This document shows, piece after piece, positions 48,871-56,713 of a DNA stretch of 64,000 bases; position 1 is the stretch's first letter, and the number at the start of each line of letters is the position of its first letter. The notes beneath the pieces were generated by a model. That model searched no databases. It had not been told where the DNA came from and saw only the letters and a list, made by a program, of their open reading frames with translations. Origin of the DNA: an uncultured Lachnospiraceae bacterium (GTDB lineage Bacteria > Bacillota > Clostridia > Lachnospirales > Lachnospiraceae); the NCBI GenBank assembly GCA_900553355.1, contig USDK01000001.1, positions 23,944-87,943 of the forward strand, given 5' to 3'. The translations under genes and the position numbers were made by a program.

Positions 48871-48954
48871 TTTCCTTTTCGGCAGATTTAGTGTATGATG
48901 GTAGCTGTACAACATATAGTATTTAAAAAATTCACATATCGCAATATTTGGTAG
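48871..48954 (+). promoter_or_regulatory. nrdD promoter with possible NrdR boxes
   Basis: TTTCCT (48871-48876), a 17-bp spacer and TATGAT (48894-48899) form the promoter. Just downstream, ACAACATATAGTAT (48909-48922) and CGCAATATTTGGTA (48940-48953) are 31 bp apart and loosely resemble paired NrdR boxes. Confidence 0.35.
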
Positions 48955-48971
48955 AAAGGAAGAGGGGCTGA

Positions 48972-51161
48972 ATGAATATAGAAGTAAAGACAAAAGTCAT
49001 CAAAAGAAACGGAGAAGAGGTTTCCTTTGATATCTCAAAGATTATTAACGCGATCACGAAGGCAAATGCAGAGGTGGACAGAATCCATCAGATGAATGAA
49101 TATCAGATTGTAGCAATCGCAGAAAAGATCGCAGAGATGGTAAAGGAGTCTACTCATGCGGTGAACGTAGAAGATATCCAGGATCTGGTAGAGACCAGCA
49201 TCATGGAGATGAGAGGCTATGAGGTGGCGCAGAAGTATGTGCGTTACCGTTATAAAAGAGAGCTTGCCAGAAAGTCCAACACCACAGATAACGGCATCCT
49301 GGCATTGATCGAGCATATCAATGAAGAAGTCAATCAGGAAAATTCCAATAAAAATCCGGTGATCAACTCCACCCAGAGAGACTACATGGCAGGAGAGGTC
49401 AGCAAGGACTTGTCCAGGCGAGTACTGCTCCCGGAGGAGATCGTAGAGGCGCATGAGCAGGGAATTATTCATTTCCATGATTCTGATTATTTTGCTCAGA
49501 AGGAGCATAACTGTGACCTGATCAATCTGGAAGATATGCTGCAGAATGGTACGGTGATCAGTGAGACATTGATCGAAAAGCCTCACAGCTTTTTTACGGC
49601 ATGTAATGTTACGACCCAGATCGTGGCACAGGTGGCCAGCAATCAGTACGGCGGACAGTCCTTTACTCTGGCACATCTGGCGCCGTTTGTAGATATCAGC
49701 CGTCAGAAGATCCGGAAGAATGTGATCGCAGAGCGCCAGGAGTGCGGTGAGTCCATGGATGAGGAAATCATCCGCAAGGTGACAGAAAAGCGTCTGAAAG
49801 ATGAGATCAAAAGCGGAATCCAGACAATCCAGTATCAGCTGATCACACTGATGACCTGTAACGGACAGGCTCCGTTTGTGACGGTGTTCATGTATCTGGA
49901 CGAAGTGCAGGAAGGGCAGACCAGAGACGACCTTGCGATGATCATCGAAGAAGTTATGATCCAGAGAATGCAGGGCGTTAAAAATGAAAAAGGCGTATGG
50001 ATCACCCCAGCATTCCCGAAGCTGATCTATGTGCTGGATGAGGATAATATTACAGAAGGATCTCCTTACTGGCATCTGACAGAGCTGGCTGCAAAATGTA
50101 CCTCAAAGCGTATGGTGCCGGATTATATTTCCGCAAAGATCATGAAGGAGCTGAAGCAGGGCGAGGTATATCCGTGTATGGGATGCCGTTCCTTCCTGAC
50201 AGTCGAAGACTCCCAGAGAAATCCGGATGGAAGCCACAAGTTCTACGGACGGTTTAACCAAGGAGTGGTAACCATCAACCTGGTGGATGTGGCATGTTCT
50301 GCAGAAGGTGATATGGACCGGTTCTGGAAGATCTTGGATGAGCGTCTGGAACTGTGCCATCGGGCGCTGCGCTGCCGTCATGAAAGACTTCTTGGTACAA
50401 TCTCCGATGTGGCGCCGATCCTGTGGCAGTATGGCGCACTGGCGAGACTGAAGAAGGGCGAAAAGATCGACAAACTTTTATATAATGGATATTCTACGAT
50501 TTCTCTTGGATACGCAGGTCTTTATGAGATGTGCGTGCGGATGCTGGGCAAGTCCCATACGGATCCGGAGGCAAGACCGTTTGCAATGCAGGTAATGCAG
50601 CGGCTGAATGACAAATGTAAAGAGTGGAAAGAAGCAGAAAATATCAGCTATTCCGTATATGGAACACCGATGGAGTCCACCACCTATAAGTTTGCAAAAT
50701 GTCTGCAGAAACGGTTTGGTATCATTGAAGGAGTGACCGATAAAAACTACATCACCAACAGCTATCATGTGCATGTAGCAGAGGAGATCGATGCTTTCCA
50801 CAAGCTGGAGTTTGAGGCAGACTTCCAGAAGCTGTCACCGGGCGGAGCTATCAGCTACATTGAGGTTCCGAATATGCAGAATAATATTCCGGCGGTGCTT
50901 TCGGTAATGCAGTTTATTTATGATCACATCATGTATGCGGAACTGAATACCAAGAGTGATTACTGTGAATGCTGCGGATATGACGGAGAGATTCTGATCA
51001 AGGAAGATGAATCCGGAAAACTGGTATGGGAGTGCCCGAACTGCGGCAACCGGGATCAGGATAAGATGTTTGTGGCAAGAAGAACCTGCGGATACATCGG
51101 AACTCAGTTCTGGAATCAGGGAAGGACCCAGGAGATTAAAGACCGGGTGCTGCATTTATAA
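48972..51161 (+). CDS. nrdD: Anaerobic ribonucleoside-triphosphate reductase
   Basis: A 729-residue class III reductase that makes deoxynucleotides without oxygen. Residues about 3-95 form an ATP cone (VIKRNGEEVSFDISKI). The catalytic barrel has PCMGCRSFL and the active-site cysteines. A zinc site is formed by CECCGYDG and CPNCGNRD. The glycyl radical lies in RRTCGYIG (Gly707), 22 residues from the end. GGAAGAGGGG precedes the ATG. It is followed by nrdG, its activase, after a hairpin. Confidence 0.96.
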   Translation: MNIEVKTKVIKRNGEEVSFDISKIINAITKANAEVDRIHQMNEYQIVAIAEKIAEMVKESTHAVNVEDIQDLVETSIMEMRGYEVAQKYVRYRYKRELARKSNTTDNGILALIEHINEEVNQENSNKNPVINSTQRDYMAGEVSKDLSRRVLLPEEIVEAHEQGIIHFHDSDYFAQKEHNCDLINLEDMLQNGTVISETLIEKPHSFFTACNVTTQIVAQVASNQYGGQSFTLAHLAPFVDISRQKIRKNVIAERQECGESMDEEIIRKVTEKRLKDEIKSGIQTIQYQLITLMTCNGQAPFVTVFMYLDEVQEGQTRDDLAMIIEEVMIQRMQGVKNEKGVWITPAFPKLIYVLDEDNITEGSPYWHLTELAAKCTSKRMVPDYISAKIMKELKQGEVYPCMGCRSFLTVEDSQRNPDGSHKFYGRFNQGVVTINLVDVACSAEGDMDRFWKILDERLELCHRALRCRHERLLGTISDVAPILWQYGALARLKKGEKIDKLLYNGYSTISLGYAGLYEMCVRMLGKSHTDPEARPFAMQVMQRLNDKCKEWKEAENISYSVYGTPMESTTYKFAKCLQKRFGIIEGVTDKNYITNSYHVHVAEEIDAFHKLEFEADFQKLSPGGAISYIEVPNMQNNIPAVLSVMQFIYDHIMYAELNTKSDYCECCGYDGEILIKEDESGKLVWECPNCGNRDQDKMFVARRTCGYIGTQFWNQGRTQEIKDRVLHL

Positions 51162-51180
51162 GCGTATTTTATGAAAAGTA

Positions 51181-51214
51181 AGGCGCCAAGTCTTTTAAAG
51201 ACCTGGCGCCTTTG
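51181..51214 (+). terminator. Hairpin between nrdD and nrdG
   Basis: AGGCGCCAAGTC (51181-51192) and GACCTGGCGCCT (51200-51211) form a 12-position stem with one mismatch, then TTT. It may fully end nrdD transcription or only reduce read-through into nrdG. Confidence 0.65.
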
Positions 51215-51254
51215 CTATACTAAAAAAAGAAAATGATAGTTTGGAGAATGGCTT

Positions 51255-51782
51255 ATGAATTATGGGGAAATCAAAAAATATGATATTGCAAATGGAGAGG
51301 GCGTGAGGGTATCGCTTTTCGTGTCAGGATGTACCCATCACTGTCCTGGGTGCTTTAATCAGGAGACCTGGGATTTTGGGTATGGAAAGGAATATACCCA
51401 GGAGACGGAAGAGGAGATCCTGCGCGCCGCAGCGCCGGGATATATTGCGGGGTTAAGTCTTCTCGGGGGAGAGCCTTTTGAACCGGCAAACCAGGAGGTG
51501 CTGGTGGGACTGCTCAGAAAATTTAAGGACAGGTTTCCAGATAAAACGGTCTGGTGCTATACAGGATATCTGTTTGACAGGGAACTCCTGGAGGAAAGCC
51601 GCGCCAGATGCCGCTGGACGGACGAGATGCTCTCAATGATCGACGTGCTGGTGGACGGAAGATTTGTGGAGGCGCTCAAAGATATTACGCTGCTGTTCCG
51701 GGGGTCGTCAAACCAGAGGCTGATCAATGTACAGGAAAGCTTAAGGGAAGGAAAGGTGGTGCTGTATGAGCCAGGTGTATGA
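51255..51782 (+). CDS. nrdG: Anaerobic ribonucleotide reductase activating protein
   Basis: A 175-residue radical-SAM enzyme that installs the glycyl radical on NrdD. The CxxxCxxC cluster motif is CTHHCPGC (near residue 26), followed by the SAM-binding LLGGEPFEPAN. The length is normal for NrdG. It is 93 bp after nrdD with a hairpin between. Its 3' end overlaps the purine nucleoside phosphorylase gene by 17 bp, so the two are translated from one message. Confidence 0.95.
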   Translation: MNYGEIKKYDIANGEGVRVSLFVSGCTHHCPGCFNQETWDFGYGKEYTQETEEEILRAAAPGYIAGLSLLGGEPFEPANQEVLVGLLRKFKDRFPDKTVWCYTGYLFDRELLEESRARCRWTDEMLSMIDVLVDGRFVEALKDITLLFRGSSNQRLINVQESLREGKVVLYEPGV

Positions 51783-52605
51783 CAAACTGATGCGGTGCGT
51801 GGAGTCGGTGAAGGAGAAAGTGGATTTTCGGCCCAGAGTTGCGCTGGTGCTGGGATCAGGGCTTGGAAACTATGGAGAGCAGATCCGGGTTGTACAGACG
51901 CTTGACTATCATGAGATCGAGGGATTCCCGGTGTCTACGGTGCCCGGGCATAAGGGAAGATTTTTGTTTGGTTATGTAGGAGATGTGCCGGTAGCAGCCA
52001 TGCAGGGAAGAGTCCATTATTATGAGGGATATGCAATGTCGGACGTGGTACTGCCCATCCGGCTTCTGAAGCTTTTAGGGGCCGAGATCCTGTTTCTGAC
52101 CAATGCAGCCGGAGGCGTCAACCCCGGATTTTCAGCAGGAGATTTTATGCTGATCAGGGATCAGATCGTAAGTTTTGTGCCGTCTCCGCTGATTGGCCCG
52201 AATCTGGAAGAGCTGGGTCCCAGATTTCCGGATATGTCGGAGATCTATGATGCGAGCCTGAGGGAAATAATCAGAAAGACGGCAAAGGATCTGGGGATCC
52301 GTCTGCAGGAAGGTGTCTATATCCAGCTTACCGGGCCGAATTTTGAGTCTCCTGCGGAGGTCCGTATGTGCAGAACCCTTGGGGCAGATGCTGTGGGGAT
52401 GAGTACGGCCTGTGAGGCGGTTGCGGCCAATCATATGGGGATGAAGACCTGTGGGATTTCCTGTATTTCAAATCTGGCCTGCGGCCTGACAGATCAGCCG
52501 CTGAGTCATCAGGAAGTGCAGGAGACAGCGGACCGGACTGCACCTTTGTTTGAAAAACTGGTGAGTGCATCGATCATAAACATGGCGAGGGAGGAGCGGT
52601 TGTGA
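51766..52605 (+). CDS. punA: Purine-nucleoside phosphorylase
   Basis: A 279-residue PNP of the trimeric class. It shows ALVLGSGLGNYGEQI, VPGHKGRFLFG, AMQGRVHYYEGYAM, LTNAAGGVNPGF and VGMSTACEAVAANHMGM, in the usual order. It cleaves (deoxy)inosine and guanosine with phosphate. It overlaps nrdG (17 bp) and the next amidohydrolase gene (4 bp, TTGTGA), suggesting deaminated nucleosides made by that enzyme are passed to it. Confidence 0.93.
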   Translation: MSQVYDKLMRCVESVKEKVDFRPRVALVLGSGLGNYGEQIRVVQTLDYHEIEGFPVSTVPGHKGRFLFGYVGDVPVAAMQGRVHYYEGYAMSDVVLPIRLLKLLGAEILFLTNAAGGVNPGFSAGDFMLIRDQIVSFVPSPLIGPNLEELGPRFPDMSEIYDASLREIIRKTAKDLGIRLQEGVYIQLTGPNFESPAEVRMCRTLGADAVGMSTACEAVAANHMGMKTCGISCISNLACGLTDQPLSHQEVQETADRTAPLFEKLVSASIINMAREERL

Positions 52606-53894
52606 ACATAAGATTTTATAATGCGAAAATTTTGCCCATGACAGAGGGAATGCAGATAATAAAAGGAGAGCTTCATGTTCGTGGGAACCGCATTTCCTAT
52701 GTGGGAGAGGCGGACAAAGCACCGGGAGGTGAGACCTGGGAGAGGGAGATCGACGTAAAAGGGAACCTTCTCATGCCGGGGTTTAAAAATGCACATACTC
52801 ATTCGGGGATGACTTTTCTGCGCTCTTATGCAGATGATATGCCGCTGCTGGATTGGCTGAACAAGCAGATTTTTCCTATGGAGGCAAAGATCAGCGGAGA
52901 GGACATCTATGAATTGTCCAAACTGGCGATCCTGGAATATCTGACCAGTGGGATTACGGCAAATTTTGATATGTATCTGACACCGGATACGATCGCCGAA
53001 GCTTCCAGGGACTGTGGTTTCCGTACGGTGCTTTGCGGCGCGGTCAATGATTTCAGCCAGTCGGCCAGGGAGCTGGAGGAGTGGTATCTGAAATATCAAA
53101 AGGAGCAGGAAAGGGACGGGCTGATAAGCTTCCGCCTGGGGTTCCATGCAGAATACACTACGTCAGAGCCGCTTCTTCGGGAAATTGCAGAAATTGCCAG
53201 GAAATATCACGCGCCGGTATACACACACAATTCCGAGACACGTTCGGAGGTGGATCAGTGCCTTGCGCGGACGGGAATGACGCCTACGGCCTATCTGGAC
53301 TCTCTGGGGATGTTTGCATATGGCGGCGGCGGATTTCACTGTGTACATATGACGGAGGAAGATCTTAAGATCTTTCAGAAGAGGGGGCTGTCGGTAGTGA
53401 CGAATCCGGGATCCAATACCAAGCTTGCCAGTGGGATCGCGCCTATAAAGCGGATGATGGAGCTGGGGATAAATATCGGGATCGGGACGGACGGGCCTGC
53501 CAGCAACAACTGTCTGGATATGTTCCGGGAGATGTTTCTTACCACCGGGCTTGCCAAGCTCAGGGAGAAGGACGCATCGGCCGTGGATGCAGACCGGGTG
53601 CTGTATATGGCTACGATCGGCGGCGCCAGGACTTGTGGGCTTGACGATTGTGATACCTTGGAAGAAGGAAAGCTGGCGGATCTGATCATGATTGATCTTC
53701 ATCAGCCAAATATGCAGCCTCTTAACAATATCACAAAAAATCTCGTGTACAGTGGAAGTAAGCAGAATGTAACCATGACTATGGTGAATGGACGTATTTT
53801 ATATAGAAACGGTGAATTTTTTATAGGAGAGGACCCGGAACATATTTATGAAAATGCGAACCAGATTATCCGCCGGTGCAGAGAGGAGGCATAA
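52602..53894 (+). CDS. Amidohydrolase of the MTA/SAH (adenosine) deaminase type
   Basis: A 430-residue metal-dependent hydrolase. It has HTHSGMTFLRSYADDMPLLDWL (metal His pair), YTHNSETRSEVDQC, a metal His in FHCVHM, and GIGTDGPASNNCLDMFREM (metal Asp). This layout is that of the TrzA/MtaD group, which deaminates methylthioadenosine, S-adenosylhomocysteine or adenosine. The start is GTG 52602, inside the PNP stop. Next to PNP, it would turn adenosine-type nucleosides into inosine-type ones for phosphorolysis. Guanine- or triazine-type substrates cannot be excluded. Confidence 0.87.
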   Translation: MNIRFYNAKILPMTEGMQIIKGELHVRGNRISYVGEADKAPGGETWEREIDVKGNLLMPGFKNAHTHSGMTFLRSYADDMPLLDWLNKQIFPMEAKISGEDIYELSKLAILEYLTSGITANFDMYLTPDTIAEASRDCGFRTVLCGAVNDFSQSARELEEWYLKYQKEQERDGLISFRLGFHAEYTTSEPLLREIAEIARKYHAPVYTHNSETRSEVDQCLARTGMTPTAYLDSLGMFAYGGGGFHCVHMTEEDLKIFQKRGLSVVTNPGSNTKLASGIAPIKRMMELGINIGIGTDGPASNNCLDMFREMFLTTGLAKLREKDASAVDADRVLYMATIGGARTCGLDDCDTLEEGKLADLIMIDLHQPNMQPLNNITKNLVYSGSKQNVTMTMVNGRILYRNGEFFIGEDPEHIYENANQIIRRCREEA

Positions 53895-53899
53895 AGGGG

Positions 53900-54373
53900 A
53901 TGGATGGTGTAAGGATGAGAAGCAGCCTTGCCGACAGGATCATACAGATCATATGCCTTGTGCTGATGGCAGGGGTAACCATTTATCTTATTGCCGGATG
54001 GACTTCCTTCCCGGATCAGATCCCGATGCATTATGGCGGCTCTGGGGAGATTGACCGCTGGGGCGGAAAAGGGGAGATCATCCTTCTGATCCTGCTCTGG
54101 TGGGGAATGTATCTGGTGCTGAGCGCGATAGAGCGATTTCCACAGGTCTGGAACACCGGCGTAAAGGTGACACCGCAAAACCAGGAAAGAGTTTATCGGA
54201 CGCTGAAATATATGCTGGTGACATTAAAGCTGCTCATGACCACATTCTTTTCAATATTAATCATATATATCACACTCTGCCGGCCGCTGGGCGGCTGGTA
54301 TACTCCGGCCTTCGTGGCGGCGGTATTTGGCGATATGTTTTTCTGGATTATCCGCCTGGTTCGTGTCAGGTAG
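53900..54373 (+). CDS. DUF1648-domain membrane protein
   Basis: A 157-residue protein with four predicted helices. The extracytoplasmic loop after helix 1 contains FPDQIPMHYGGSGEIDRWGGKGE, shortened here to its key part, the DUF1648 signature (P-x-H-x-x-x-x-G-x-x-D-x-x-G). ATG 53900 is ten bases after GAGGAGG. It follows the amidohydrolase by 5 bp and is probably co-transcribed, though a metabolic link is not evident. Related proteins include SdpI-type immunity proteins, but that family is larger. Confidence 0.8.
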   Translation: MDGVRMRSSLADRIIQIICLVLMAGVTIYLIAGWTSFPDQIPMHYGGSGEIDRWGGKGEIILLILLWWGMYLVLSAIERFPQVWNTGVKVTPQNQERVYRTLKYMLVTLKLLMTTFFSILIIYITLCRPLGGWYTPAFVAAVFGDMFFWIIRLVRVR

Positions 54374-54383
54374 GGACAGGGCA

Positions 54384-54437
54384 GAACGTAAATGGGGACG
54401 TACCCCTTTGCAAAGGGGTACGTCCCCATTTACGTTC
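54384..54437. repeat. Perfect 54-bp palindrome, REP-like element copy 1
   Basis: Two 27-base arms (54384-54410 and 54411-54437) are exact inverted copies with no spacer. The arm contains AAATGGGGACGTACCCC. The outer flanks (GGGACAGG / TTCCCTGTT) extend the dyad imperfectly. The sequence lies right after the DUF1648 gene and could terminate it. It shares the core ATGGGGACG with the palindrome at 62675. Confidence 0.85.
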
Positions 54438-54648
54438 CCTGTTATTAAATATAGAGAAAATCTCGAATAATTACCGGGAGAAAATATACAAAATAACTAT
54501 AAAACCCGGGGGATCTTAAGCGGATTTGGAAAATGTCGTTGATATTTATAAGAAAAAAATAAAAAAATGGGGAATTTTGTAAAAAACGTATAAAAAGTAA
54601 TAAGAACAGGAAATGAGAGCGTCTTTGCTAAGAAATATTTTCGAGTTC

Positions 54649-54677
54649 TTGACTTTTTTTTGAATTAGCAGTAATGT
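54649..54677 (+). promoter_or_regulatory. Promoter of the F-type ATPase operon
   Basis: TTGACT (54649-54654), a 17-bp spacer and TAATGT (54672-54677). The predicted transcript starts close to 54684, leaving a very short leader. Confidence 0.5.
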
Positions 54678-54689
54678 AATTAAAAATTA

Positions 54690-55394
54690 TTGAAGGAAGG
54701 GGATAGTACGGAAGAATTAACGAATGAGCTGTTGGAACAACTGACTTGTCAGACAGTCTTTGAAATTCCCATATTCGGTGGGATTGCTGTGGATGAAGCG
54801 GTTGTTGTGACATGGATCATTATGGCGGTTTTGACGATCCTCTCGATTGTGTTTGTCAGGAATCTGAAGGTAGAGAATCCCGGGAAGGTGCAGCTTGCAC
54901 TGGAGTCGGTGATTACCTGGGCCAGTGATTTCTTTGAAGGCATCATAGGGAAGTCGAATAAGCGCTATATTCCGTGGCTGATGACGGTAGCTTTGTATCT
55001 TGCAGTGGCAAATGTGATCGGACTTGCGGGATTTAAGCCGCCGACAAAGGATCTGAATGTCACAGCTGCGCTGGCGATCATGAGCATGGTTCTGATTGAA
55101 TATTCCGGCATACACAAGAATGGACTGAAACATTGGTGTGCACATTTTGCCAAGCCGGTGCCGGTAGTCATGCCGATTATGTTAATGGAAATACTGATCC
55201 GTCCGCTGTCGCTGTGTATGCGACTCTTTGGAAATATGCTGGGCGGTTTTGTAGTTATGGAACTGGTAAAAGCGGTAGTTCCGTTTTTGGTACCGATTCC
55301 ACTTAGCTTTTATTTTGACATTTTTGACGGATTGTTGCAGGCGTATGTATTTGTGTTCCTGACAGCGCTATTTATGAATGAAGAAATGGAATAA
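54690..55394 (+). CDS. atpB: F-type ATP synthase subunit a
   Basis: A 234-residue membrane subunit (from TTG 54690) with five or six helices. The conserved arginine of the proton half-channel is in EILIRPLSLCMRLFGNMLGG, followed by FDIFDGLLQAYVFVFLTALF. The start is uncertain: TTG 54690 has no ribosome site before it, while GGAAGGGG lies just after it with no standard in-frame start at the right distance; the next is TTG 54732. First gene of the order a, c, b, delta, alpha, gamma, beta, epsilon. Confidence 0.92.
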   Translation: MKEGDSTEELTNELLEQLTCQTVFEIPIFGGIAVDEAVVVTWIIMAVLTILSIVFVRNLKVENPGKVQLALESVITWASDFFEGIIGKSNKRYIPWLMTVALYLAVANVIGLAGFKPPTKDLNVTAALAIMSMVLIEYSGIHKNGLKHWCAHFAKPVPVVMPIMLMEILIRPLSLCMRLFGNMLGGFVVMELVKAVVPFLVPIPLSFYFDIFDGLLQAYVFVFLTALFMNEEME

Positions 55395-55422
55395 TCAAGA
55401 GAGAAAAGGAGATTAAAAAATT

Positions 55423-55650
55423 ATGACAGGTACAATTATTGCAATTGGAGCAGGAGTAGCAGTTTTAACAGGTATTGGAGCAGGTGTCGGCATCGGTATT
55501 GCCACAGCAAAGGCAGCAGACGCGATCGCAAGACAGCCGGAGGCAGAAGGTAAGATCAGCAAGACCCTGATCCTTGGATGTGCGCTGGCAGAGGCAACTG
55601 CGATCTATGGATTCATCATTGCGATCCTGATCATCTTCTTCTTGCAGTAG
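55423..55650 (+). CDS. atpE: F-type ATP synthase subunit c
   Basis: A 75-residue two-helix proteolipid that forms the rotor ring. The polar loop is ARQPE and the ion-binding glutamate is Glu57 in LAEATAIYGF. Compared with the sodium-binding c subunit of Ilyobacter (Gln in GVGQG and Ser after the Glu), this one has GVGIG and Ala, so it probably carries protons. AAAGGAG precedes the ATG, 28 bp after subunit a. Confidence 0.95.
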   Translation: MTGTIIAIGAGVAVLTGIGAGVGIGIATAKAADAIARQPEAEGKISKTLILGCALAEATAIYGFIIAILIIFFLQ

Positions 55651-55693
55651 GAGGATTTACGTCAGTTCGAAGGAGAAAGGCAGGTAAAGATAA

Positions 55694-56194
55694 GTGCTGA
55701 GAGTAGATTTTAATCTGGTTCTTACCATGATCAATCTGGTCATCCTGTTTTTGATTCTGCGGAAGTTTTTGTTCCGGCCGATCATGAATATCATGGAAAA
55801 ACGGGAAGCGATGATTTCTGACGGCTTAAAAAATGCCCAGGACAGCCAGACCCAGGCACTGGAACTGAAAAGCCAGTATGAGGATAAACTCAAGGGGGCA
55901 AAGGAAGAGTCCAGCCAGATGATCGAGCGCGCGAAGCAGGAGGCAAAGGCTGAGTATGACCGTATCGTGGGAGATGCGGGTACTGAGGCCGAGAAGCTGA
56001 TGAAGAGTGCAAGAGAGACCATGGATATGGAACGGGAGCAGACGTTAAGAGAGATGAAGTCGCAGGTAGCATCCCTTGCAATGGATGCCGCAAGGAAGGT
56101 TCTTATGAACGAAGATCATGTGGCAGACGATCAGTCAGTTTATGATCAATTTCTGAAAGAAGCAGGTGATCCGCATGACAGAACAGAAGAATAA
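55694..56194 (+). CDS. atpF: F-type ATP synthase subunit b
   Basis: A 166-residue stalk subunit with one N-terminal membrane helix (about 7-25, LVLTMINLVILFLILRKFLF) and a long charged helix. The start is GTG 55694. The final 20 bases overlap subunit delta. The coiled part (about 45-140) is typical of b dimers. Confidence 0.92.
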   Translation: MLRVDFNLVLTMINLVILFLILRKFLFRPIMNIMEKREAMISDGLKNAQDSQTQALELKSQYEDKLKGAKEESSQMIERAKQEAKAEYDRIVGDAGTEAEKLMKSARETMDMEREQTLREMKSQVASLAMDAARKVLMNEDHVADDQSVYDQFLKEAGDPHDRTEE

Positions 56195-56708
56195 AGAACG
56201 GTACTGTTCGCTGTCAGCTCTGCGGTATGCGGAGGTTCTGTATCAGATGGACATGTCAGAGGATGTTATAGATGAGACCGGGAAACTGTGGAAGGAGTCC
56301 CCTGAACTTAAGGAGGCTCTGGAGAATCCTGTCGTTTCAAAGGAGCAGAAGCATAAGGTGATCGACCGGATCTTTCCGGAGAGGATCCGCAGTTTTCTGA
56401 AGGTATTGACGGATCATGGAAAGGCAGGAATACTTGAAGAGATATTCCAGGCCTATGAGGAGAAAAAAAGAGCAGCAAAAGGTATTGTGACGGCAGTCCT
56501 GCGCTATACGGCACTGCCTACCAGAGAGCAGCAAGAGCAGATGGAAAAATTTATCTGCCGGACGATGAATGCAGCCAGTGTCAGATGGGAGCTGCAGGAA
56601 GATGCTTCTCTTGTGGGTGGTTTTATTTTGTCTGTAGGCGATAAAGAGTACGATTACAGCGTGCAGGGACGTCTGAACCGGCTGGAACAAAAATTAACCT
56701 GGAGGTGA
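56175..56708 (+). CDS. atpH: F-type ATP synthase subunit delta
   Basis: A 177-residue subunit joining the stalk to the alpha/beta head. ATG 56175 is used because AGGTGA lies five bases upstream; GTG 56166 is part of that site. The N-terminal helical bundle (SALRYAEVLYQMD) and the C-terminal DASLVGGFILSVGDKEYDYSVQGRLNRL are typical. It overlaps b (20 bp) and its end reaches the alpha ribosome site. Confidence 0.92.
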   Translation: MTEQKNKERYCSLSALRYAEVLYQMDMSEDVIDETGKLWKESPELKEALENPVVSKEQKHKVIDRIFPERIRSFLKVLTDHGKAGILEEIFQAYEEKKRAAKGIVTAVLRYTALPTREQQEQMEKFICRTMNAASVRWELQEDASLVGGFILSVGDKEYDYSVQGRLNRLEQKLTWR

Positions 56709-56713
56709 AAGGA

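Larger units (their letters stand above)
54374..54689. other. Intergenic region of 316 bp before the F-type ATPase operon
   Basis: It contains the perfect palindrome, an AT-rich stretch without a plausible ORF, and the atp promoter. CCCGGGGG near 54510 does not pair convincingly. Confidence 0.6.
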
